A DNA stretch of 58,838 nt from Spirochaetaceae bacterium. GTDB lineage: Bacteria; Spirochaetota; Spirochaetia; Treponematales; Breznakiellaceae. Below the pieces are notes generated by a model, which saw only the letters and a list, made by a program, of their open reading frames with translations, did not search any database and was not told where the DNA came from. The stretch is from contig JAITJI010000006.1 in the NCBI GenBank assembly GCA_031279015.1, forward strand, positions 1 through 58,838, in the 5' to 3' direction. The position numbers and the translations under genes were made by a program. Below are positions 44,561-50,982 of the stretch, in pieces. Every line of letters starts with the position of its first letter. The stretch's first letter is position 1.

Positions 44561-45206
44561 TATCTCTCTTTGTTTGCAAAACGGTAATGCCAGAGAAACT
44601 TCGGCATTGGTAACCAAAGCAATTGAAGAGAACTATGATATCGAAAGTATTGTAAAGAAAGGATTCGTCGCCGGCATGAAAGCTGTTGCAGAACGGTACC
44701 GGCAGCACGAAATCATAATGCCTGAAATCTGCCTGGCCCGGCGGGCCATGAATCAGGGAATACGGCAGGTTAAGCTGGCCCTGGCGGCATCGGACAAACA
44801 ATGGAAAGGCACGGCGGTTATTGGAATGGTAAGCGGTGAAAATGAAGAAACTACGAAAAATCTGATATCCATCATGCTGGAAAGCATGGGAATCCGGGTG
44901 ATCGACCTTGGCCCCAGCGTCAGCGCTGACCGGTTTGTTGAAGCCGCCATTGCAGAGAAGGCGCAGATCATTATCTGTTCGGCCATGCTCGTATCCACCA
45001 TGCCCCGGATGAAGCTTCTGGTACGGGCCGCTACGGCGGCGGGTATCCGGAACCACACAAAAATACTCATCACCGGGGCGCCGGTAACGGAGCAGTACAG
45101 CCGGTTGATAGGCGCCGACTTCTACGCCCCGGACGTGGAAAGGGTCGCGGATAAGGCAGCAAATTACTGCCTGCAAACAGGAGGTTCGCAGGAAAAACAG
45201 GAATAA
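44544..45206 (+). CDS. Corrinoid-carrier-fold protein lacking the cobalamin-ligating DxHxxG motif
   Basis: 220 residues with the architecture of MtaC/MtbC/MetH-type corrinoid proteins: an N-terminal helical cap (VKKGFVAGMKAVAERYRQHE, EICLARRAMNQGI) and a Rossmann-like B12 domain (AVIGMVSGENEETTKNLISI, LESMGIRVIDLGPSVSADRF, ICSAMLVSTMPRMKLLVRAA, ILITGAPVTEQYSRLIGADF). In carriers the first loop reads G-D-x-H-D-x-G-K-N-L; here it is G-E99-N-E101-E-T-T104-K-N-L, so Asp, the axial His and the Gly are all replaced. It can therefore hold a corrinoid at most in a His-off form, or another ligand. The start at 44544 has AAGGAGA nine bases upstream and overlaps the PocR-AraC stop. No methyltransferase is nearby. 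Confidence 0.9.
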   Translation: MMDLNDISLCLQNGNARETSALVTKAIEENYDIESIVKKGFVAGMKAVAERYRQHEIIMPEICLARRAMNQGIRQVKLALAASDKQWKGTAVIGMVSGENEETTKNLISIMLESMGIRVIDLGPSVSADRFVEAAIAEKAQIIICSAMLVSTMPRMKLLVRAATAAGIRNHTKILITGAPVTEQYSRLIGADFYAPDVERVADKAANYCLQTGGSQEKQE

Positions 45207-45284
45207 GCCAAGCCGGAAAAACGCCGAAGAAATTACAGCCATGGGGTTCCATACAGAATCACGTTTTTGCAGGAATACCCATTA

Positions 45285-45550
45285 GACTTGTTTGACAACC
45301 CGGTTGGTTGTCGTGAACCATAGTCCGGCACAAGTCCTGAGTTTTTCAGGCTAAAGCCTGTGAACAGAAGGTTCAACGAACAGAAGATTCGGCAAATTTT
45401 TGTTTTGATGAATGCATTTTTTAATGGAATTTGTTCGACGGAAACTGAAGCTTCCGAACGACTTATTTAAAAAAAATTAAAAAAAGCATGTAAAAAAAGA
45501 TGTAAAAAGAATGTAAAAATCTATTTAAAAAAACATGTAAAAAGAGGGTG
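45285..45550 (+). ncRNA. Candidate structured RNA or long structured 3' region
   Basis: The 455-base spacer after the corrinoid-like gene has no ORF with a ribosome site but several pairings: GACTTG (45285-45290) with CAAGTC (45331-45336), enclosing the perfect GACAACC-cggtt-GGTTGTC (45294-45312); CAGGC-taaa-GCCTG just after; and GTTCG...CGAAC around 45428-45453. It then runs through an A-rich repeat into an intrinsic terminator. It may be a processed 3' end, a small RNA, or a regulatory leader with no visible gene. I saw no cobalamin-riboswitch signature. Confidence 0.3.
45488..45545. repeat. A-rich ATGTAAAAA repeats
   Basis: ATGTAAAAA occurs four times (about 45488, 45500, 45511 and 45535), separated by 2-15 bases, within a stretch of more than 80 % A and T just before the terminator at 45551. 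Confidence 0.7.
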
Positions 45551-45587
45551 GCGCTTTCAAACAAGATTTTTTGAAAGCGCTTTTTTT
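45551..45587 (+). terminator. Rho-independent terminator of the regulator cluster
   Basis: GCGCTTTCAA (45551-45560) pairs perfectly with TTGAAAGCGC (45571-45580), followed by seven T. Confidence 0.85.
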
Positions 45588-45588
45588 G

Positions 45589-45663
45589 CCGGGTAGTTTG
45601 ATTAGACTAAAAGCAGTGATATATTAACGGGATTTAGTCTAATCGGCCTGCCCGGTTTTTTTT
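45589..45663 (+). terminator. Second, larger inverted repeat with T-run
   Basis: GATTAGACTAAA (45600-45611) pairs perfectly with TTTAGTCTAATC (45633-45644), 12 bp, and the flanking CCGGG/CCCGG (45589-45593, 45651-45655) extend the stem. Eight T follow (45656-45663), overlapping the stop of the convergent helicase gene. It is probably a second + strand terminator; on the minus strand no T-run follows. Confidence 0.65.
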
Positions 45664-47599
45664 ACTGCCGTGCTGCCAGGGCCGGTTTGATGACCGGATC
45701 CTTTGGCTGCTTACGGGAAAAGGCGCAGGCCCGTCTGGCGGCCTCTGCCGGAAGGGTAGCAAAGGCACAATAATCCTTCACTTCAATGGCATCCACCAGC
45801 CGCCCCGGCACGTCCCCTGCCCGTACGAGCAGTTCCGCCACATCCCGGGCGGAAGCGCCGTGCCGCCGGCCCAGCCCCACATACACCCGGGAAACAGACC
45901 CGCCGTCTTCGTCGTAGCGGCTTCCCGGGACGCCGGCACGGTCATGACGGAACCCCGAGGACCCGTGGCGGCCGCCCAAATTTCCATGACGGAAGCCCTC
46001 ATAACGGCCATTTCCCCGTTTATCATGTTTTGGGGCCTCTTCCAATTCTGTAACCGGGCCATACCGGGCAGGGTCCAGCAATTCCCCATAGTTTTTTACT
46101 ATAAGGGCTTCCACCGCCCCCTGGGGTCCCAGGTTTTCAATAAGACGGCGGCAGAGCCGGGAAAGGGGAGGGGACACCCCCAGGATCCCTGTATCCGGAG
46201 GAACGGGCCGCTCCCCTTCCGCCCCCGTCACTGCGGCAGTTTCCGCCGGGGCGGCTTCCGCAATGACGTTTCCCGCCGGGGCGGCTTCCGCAACGACGTT
46301 TCCCGCCGGGGGAGCCTCACCGGTTCCCGCCGGGGAAATCTCAACCCCGGTTCCGGCTGCCGGCAGGGAAGGATCAGCCACCCCGGCATCCTCCAAAATG
46401 GAAGCCAGGATTCGTTTCTCAAGGGCCTTCATCACCGACTTAACCGAGGGTATCTTCATCCACACAATCTTACTGCCCAGGGTCCGCTCCATGCTCCGGG
46501 AAAGCTGGCTCACCCGGCCCCGTTCGGAGGGGAGGACCATGCTCACCGCCGCACCCCGGCGCCCTGCCCTGCCGGTCCGGCCGATCCGGTGTACATAGGT
46601 TTCCCGATCATTGGGAAGGTCCCAGTTGACAACGTGACTGAGCCGTTCGATATCAAGCCCCCTGGCCGCCACATCGGTGGCAACCAGGATGGAAGCCTCC
46701 CCCGTATCGGCTGTACGCCGGGACCGGAAACGCCGGAGGGTCTGTTCCCGCAGTTCCTGGGAGAGGTCCCCGTGGATAACCTCTGCGGAATACCCCCCCT
46801 CGATGAGCCGCCGGCTTAACTCGTCCGCCCCGGCCTTGGTAGCGCAGAAGATAAGACCGTAAAATTCAGCGGCGGAATCGATGATCCGCCTCAGCGCCTC
46901 AAGGCGATCCTCCCGTTTCAGGATCATGTAGTACTGATCCACTGCGGGTTTCTCATCCTCCGGGGCGGTATCCTCCAGGATCTCCACATCCCCGATATAC
47001 TCCCGGACGATCTTGAGGATGGCCTCCGGCATGGTGGCGGAAAACAGGGCTACCCGGCGTTCCTTTTTTACGGAGGCAAGGATCTTTTCCACATCCTCAA
47101 TAAACCCCATATCCAGCATCTCGTCAGCCTCATCCAGGATGAACCATTCCACCGCGGAGAAAGAAAGAACCCGCCGATCCATAAGGTCCATGATCCGGCC
47201 GGGGGTTCCCACCACGATTTCGGTTCCCCGTTTCAGATCGATGATCTGATTCCTGATGGAAGCCCCCCCGTATACCGCAGTGATCCGCGGGAATGAGCCG
47301 GAAACAAAGGAGGATATTTCCCGGGAAACCTGGAGGGCCAGTTCCCGGGTGGGGGCAAGGATAAGGGCCCGGGGGTCCTGCCCCCCCTGGGTCAGCTTTT
47401 CCACCAGAGGAATGCCAAAGGCGGCGGTCTTCCCCGTCCCGGTTCGGGCTTTTACGATAAGATGCCCCTCATCGGCAAGAAGCCTGGGCAACGCTATGGT
47501 TTGAATGGAACTGGGGGACGTAAAACCTTTACGAGTTAAGGCAGCCAGCACCCCTTCGGATAATCCGAAAACAGAGAATGGATGGTAATCTAATATCAT
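45662..47599 (-). CDS. DEAD-box ATP-dependent RNA helicase with DbpA-type RNA-binding tail
   Basis: 645 residues. Helicase core: Q motif GFTSPSSIQTIALP, Walker A ARTGTGKTAAFGIP (about 51-64), PTRELALQVSREI, the DEAD box ILDEADEMLDMGF, SAT in ALFSATMPE, and HRIGRTGRAGRRGAA. After the core comes an Ala/Pro-rich linker with a decapeptide repeat (about residues 430-465), a helical segment and a basic region rich in Arg, Gly and His. The C-terminal DbpA-type RNA-binding fold is VYVGLGRRHGASARDVAELL and VKDYCAFATLPAEAA. Such helicases act in ribosome assembly (E. coli DbpA, family knowledge). It starts at an ATG without a clear Shine-Dalgarno and converges with the regulator cluster. Confidence 0.94.
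   Translation of the reverse strand: MILDYHPFSVFGLSEGVLAALTRKGFTSPSSIQTIALPRLLADEGHLIVKARTGTGKTAAFGIPLVEKLTQGGQDPRALILAPTRELALQVSREISSFVSGSFPRITAVYGGASIRNQIIDLKRGTEIVVGTPGRIMDLMDRRVLSFSAVEWFILDEADEMLDMGFIEDVEKILASVKKERRVALFSATMPEAILKIVREYIGDVEILEDTAPEDEKPAVDQYYMILKREDRLEALRRIIDSAAEFYGLIFCATKAGADELSRRLIEGGYSAEVIHGDLSQELREQTLRRFRSRRTADTGEASILVATDVAARGLDIERLSHVVNWDLPNDRETYVHRIGRTGRAGRRGAAVSMVLPSERGRVSQLSRSMERTLGSKIVWMKIPSVKSVMKALEKRILASILEDAGVADPSLPAAGTGVEISPAGTGEAPPAGNVVAEAAPAGNVIAEAAPAETAAVTGAEGERPVPPDTGILGVSPPLSRLCRRLIENLGPQGAVEALIVKNYGELLDPARYGPVTELEEAPKHDKRGNGRYEGFRHGNLGGRHGSSGFRHDRAGVPGSRYDEDGGSVSRVYVGLGRRHGASARDVAELLVRAGDVPGRLVDAIEVKDYCAFATLPAEAARRACAFSRKQPKDPVIKPALAARQ
46240..46313 (-). 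repeat. 30-bp in-frame tandem repeat in the helicase linker
   Basis: A 30-base unit occurs about two and a half times almost perfectly. Its plus-strand core is CCGCCGGGGCGGCTTCCGCA. It encodes the decapeptide GNV(I/V)AEAAPA. Because the unit is a multiple of three, copy number could vary without breaking the frame. Confidence 0.75.
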
Positions 47600-47810
47600 A
47601 TAATTCTATTAAAAGGTACTATATGCGGAATATGCATGTCAACGGGCTGGCGGCCCACAGCAGCAACTTTAGACTGGGGTATGCAAAATTCGCCCTCAGG
47701 GGCATAGCCGGTGGTTTTATCAATTTCAATAACAAGAATCCCCCAAAAACACAAGAAAACATAGAATAATTCATTCTTTGAAATATTTAATCCATCTTTG
47801 CCCATTCAAC

Positions 47811-47834
47811 AAAAACCCCGCCTCTTCGGCGGGG
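47811..47834 (-). terminator. Terminator of the sugar ABC ATPase gene
   Basis: Read on the minus strand: CCCCGCC-gaaga-GGCGGGG followed by TTTTTG, 33 bases after the stop codon. The rest of the 267-base spacer to the helicase start (47600-47866) shows nothing recognisable. Confidence 0.85.
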
Positions 47835-47866
47835 CGGTGATTCACCAGGACTATGCCTGAAAGCGG

Positions 47867-48988
47867 CTATTGACCCGCGGCAACGTCCAGTTCGGCAAGG
47901 ATAGAGAGTTCCGTTTCCTTATCAAAATACCGGGCCTTCTCCATCCGGGGGTTAAAGTTGGCGGTATCACCGACTTTAAAAATATGGTGGGGTTCGGTAC
48001 GGGCCACCAGGGACTGGGTATTGGTGGTCAGCCAGAGGTGGATGTCTGCCCCAAGGGGCTCCACTACGGTGATCTTTACGGGAATATTGTTATCGCTCCC
48101 GGCTTTTTCCACATAGGAGAGGTCCTCAGGCCGGATACCAAAGAAAATTTCCTTGCCCACGTATTTCTTGAGATACTCCACATGTTCCGGCGCCGGTTTT
48201 ACATCAAAAGTGCCTTCCTCAAGGATTACGGAACTGCCCTTCTCCGTTACCTTGACGGTAAGGAAGTTCATGGGCGGAGAACCGATAAAACCGGCCACAA
48301 ACTTGTTGACCGGATGATTGTACAGGTACAACGGGGACCCAATCTGCTGGATCTTGCCATCCTTCATAACCACGATCTTGTTCGCCATGGTCATGGCTTC
48401 CACCTGATCATGGGTAACGTAGATCATGGTAGCGTTGAGCCGGAGGTGCAGATCGGAAAGTTCCGCCCGCATCTGAACCCGGAGTTTGGCATCCAAGTTG
48501 GAAAGAGGTTCATCAAACAGGAAGACCTTGGGGTTACGGACGATAGCCCGGCCTACGGCAACCCGCTGCCGCTGACCACCGGACAGGGCCTTGGGTTTGC
48601 GGTCTAAAAATTTCTCAATATCCAGAATACGGGCCGCTTCATGAACCCGGCGCTCAATCTCCGATTTCTCCACTTTCTTTATCCGGAGACCAAAGGCCAT
48701 GTTGTCGTACACGGTCATGTGGGGATAGAGGGCATAATTTTGGAATACCATGGCGATATTCCGGTCTTTTGGAGGAACATCGTTCATCAGTTCACCGTCG
48801 ATATAGAGTTCCCCTTCGGTAATATCCTCTAATCCGGCGACCATCCGGAGGGTTGTGGATTTACCACAGCCTGACGGTCCTACAAAAACGACAAATTCCT
48901 TGTCTTCAACCACAATGTTGGCGTTATCCACTGCACGGACATTGCCATCATAGACTTTACTGATACCTTTCAACTCTACTTTTGCCAT
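47867..48988 (-). CDS. Sugar ABC transporter ATPase, stand-alone (MsmX/UgpC type)
   Basis: 373 residues. Walker A is FVGPSGCGKSTTLRM; the Q loop is MVFQNYALYPHM; the signature is LSGGQRQRVAVGRAI; Walker B is VFLFDEPLSNLDAKLR; the switch His is in VTHDQVEAMTM. The C-terminal OB-type regulatory domain is present (IFFGIRPEDL, TVVEPLGADIHLW). No permease or binding protein accompanies it. Like MsmX of Bacillus, it may energise several importers encoded elsewhere (inference). A strong GGGAGG precedes the ATG at 48988. It is followed by a clear terminator. Confidence 0.95.
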   Translation of the reverse strand: MAKVELKGISKVYDGNVRAVDNANIVVEDKEFVVFVGPSGCGKSTTLRMVAGLEDITEGELYIDGELMNDVPPKDRNIAMVFQNYALYPHMTVYDNMAFGLRIKKVEKSEIERRVHEAARILDIEKFLDRKPKALSGGQRQRVAVGRAIVRNPKVFLFDEPLSNLDAKLRVQMRAELSDLHLRLNATMIYVTHDQVEAMTMANKIVVMKDGKIQQIGSPLYLYNHPVNKFVAGFIGSPPMNFLTVKVTEKGSSVILEEGTFDVKPAPEHVEYLKKYVGKEIFFGIRPEDLSYVEKAGSDNNIPVKITVVEPLGADIHLWLTTNTQSLVARTEPHHIFKVGDTANFNPRMEKARYFDKETELSILAELDVAAGQ

Positions 48989-49098
48989 AATACCTCCCTA
49001 AAGGGTTAATTTATACTATCAGTTTACGGCAACAAGATGGATTTGTCAAGAAATTTAATTTCAGGTATAATATAATGATTCGGAGGAATGAAATAGAT

Positions 49099-50967
49099 AT
49101 GAACCATCATTTTCATACAAAATTACAGAATCTTTTTCCAATATGGGCGTTTTTTCTGATTGGATGTAATTTCAATCTCGCTCTGCCATTAGAAACAACC
49201 GGCAATTCTTCAACGGTAACGGAAAAACCGGAGGTTCCCGCCTCTGTGCAGGACAATTTACCATCCACGGAAATGCCGATAACAATCAAGCCCTTTGTCG
49301 AATCAACCGTCCCCTTTGCAGGTCAGAACGTTCAACGGGTAGACTTTGCCGATTCGGAAACGGCCGCGGCAATTACCCTTGAGGGCCTCGATGGTCAAAG
49401 TGTCTTCCTGGTCAAGGTGAACCGGTCCAATTCGGTGGTGAATCTCTACGATACGGGGCATGCGTATCCCGAAAGAGACGAATCGGGGAGGGCTTTTTTC
49501 CCTTCCGGCGGTCCGCAGGCCGCTTCGGCAGCCTTTCCGTATCCCCCGGATGACACAGAACCATCCATATCCGGCATATTCACCACCGGGGATGGAATCA
49601 TAACCCGGTACGATCATCCCGGGGTCCAGGAATTTAACAACAATCACCCTCCTCCCGGCGGAACAGTCCCCGGCCGGGCTTTCCGGGCGGTTTCTCCGGC
49701 AAGGCAGTCGGTCCTGGAGGATTCCCGGCAATTCTGGGTGGAGTCTTCAAACGACAATTTCAATATTACCCAGACGTCGCAATGGAAACAGATTACCGCG
49801 GTGTTACGAGCCCAGGGAACCCACAGTAATATATGGATATCGGAGGATAACTTCAGCGCTCAGAATAACAACCAGAACATACAGGATAACAAGGTAACCA
49901 TCCGGCAGGCGGCCATGCTGGCGAAAAAATTTGACGCTATCTATGACTACACCACCCCTATCTTCGGATTTGAATATGGCGGCGGAGTACCTGAAACCGA
50001 TGAAACTTTTGGAGGAATCGACGGGGAGACAAGAATTCAGATTCTGATCTATGATATTGACTTTGATCAAAGCCCCGGCCAGAATTCCGGAACCTTCGGA
50101 TACTTCTGGGCAAAGGATCATTATACAAACAGCCGGTACTATTCGAATAAAGCCGAAATTTTCTACATAGATTCCTTTTTTATGGATAGCTTTCCCGATG
50201 CCATATATTCAACCCTGGCCCATGAATTTCAGCACATGATCCAATTCAACGAAAAGGAGTTAAAACGGGAACTTCCTTCCGCCGCCACCTGGTATAACGA
50301 GATGCTCTCCCTGCTGGCGGAGGACATGATAGCTCCGTTAATCGGAGTTTCCTCCAGCAACGATCAGCATCCCAGCAAGAATAGAATTCCCATGTTCCTG
50401 GGTTATTATAACTACGCCGGTATAACGGAATGGCGTTCGGGGAATTACTCAATGATCTCATACGCCAACGTGTATGCCTTTGGCGCCTATATGGTCCGTA
50501 ATTACGGAGGGGCGGACCTTGTCCGGGAAATTGCCGGTAATGACAGCATCGATATGCTTTCCATCAACCAGGCCCTCGGAAAGATCAACGGTGGTATGAC
50601 CGAAGGGCAGGAATTTACGGAAGCCCTGTCCCGTTATGGTGAAGCCCTTGTCTACAGCGGTATCAATCAGCCCAAGGGGGTACATACCTTTGACCAGGAA
50701 GATTCAAAGATCATAAATGACATCAACTATATTTTTTCCGGTTTTGACATCTGGAAAATGAATTTTTCAAACACCGAACTTGATTCTTTTGTCTTTCCCA
50801 TCTACAACGGCCCCCTGGTATGGGACCTCCGTTGGACTTTTGAAATGCGGGGACATTCTATTATCCTGCAATCCCTGAAAGAATGGCAGAATGTAAAAGG
50901 GGATTTGGTAATTGAAGCGCAGAAGCCAAAAAGTGATTATATTGATCTCTACATTTTGATTCGTTAG
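49099..50967 (+). CDS. M30-like zinc metallopeptidase lipoprotein
   Basis: 622 residues. The leader ends in the lipobox FFLIGC, so it is probably lipid-anchored. After a variable N-terminal region comes the catalytic domain: the zinc motif HEFQH (about residue 375) in STLAHEFQHMIQFNEKE, and the likely third ligand Glu in ATWYNEMLSLLAEDM. FGGIDGETRIQILIYDIDF and KAEIFYIDSFFMDSFPDAIY precede it, as in hyicolysin-like (M30) proteins. Substrate unknown. The start at 49099 is preceded by GGAGGA at twelve bases; the in-frame ATG at 49075 lacks a ribosome site. It is 15 bases upstream of smc on the same strand, and so possibly co-transcribed. Confidence 0.86.
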   Translation: MNHHFHTKLQNLFPIWAFFLIGCNFNLALPLETTGNSSTVTEKPEVPASVQDNLPSTEMPITIKPFVESTVPFAGQNVQRVDFADSETAAAITLEGLDGQSVFLVKVNRSNSVVNLYDTGHAYPERDESGRAFFPSGGPQAASAAFPYPPDDTEPSISGIFTTGDGIITRYDHPGVQEFNNNHPPPGGTVPGRAFRAVSPARQSVLEDSRQFWVESSNDNFNITQTSQWKQITAVLRAQGTHSNIWISEDNFSAQNNNQNIQDNKVTIRQAAMLAKKFDAIYDYTTPIFGFEYGGGVPETDETFGGIDGETRIQILIYDIDFDQSPGQNSGTFGYFWAKDHYTNSRYYSNKAEIFYIDSFFMDSFPDAIYSTLAHEFQHMIQFNEKELKRELPSAATWYNEMLSLLAEDMIAPLIGVSSSNDQHPSKNRIPMFLGYYNYAGITEWRSGNYSMISYANVYAFGAYMVRNYGGADLVREIAGNDSIDMLSINQALGKINGGMTEGQEFTEALSRYGEALVYSGINQPKGVHTFDQEDSKIINDINYIFSGFDIWKMNFSNTELDSFVFPIYNGPLVWDLRWTFEMRGHSIILQSLKEWQNVKGDLVIEAQKPKSDYIDLYILIR

Positions 50968-50982
50968 CTAAGGAGTGCTCTC

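Noticed and set aside
45207-45550. Cobalamin riboswitch near the corrinoid-like gene
   Set aside because: No B12-box-like sequence was seen, and the region is downstream of the cluster with no gene following on the same strand.
45589-45663. Insertion-sequence end or miniature transposable element
   Set aside because: The perfect 12-bp inverted repeat is a single stem followed by T8, with no target duplication visible; terminator is the simpler reading.
47596-47805. 69-codon minus-strand open frame before the helicase
   Set aside because: No ribosome site or recognisable feature; it overlaps the probable promoter region of the helicase gene.
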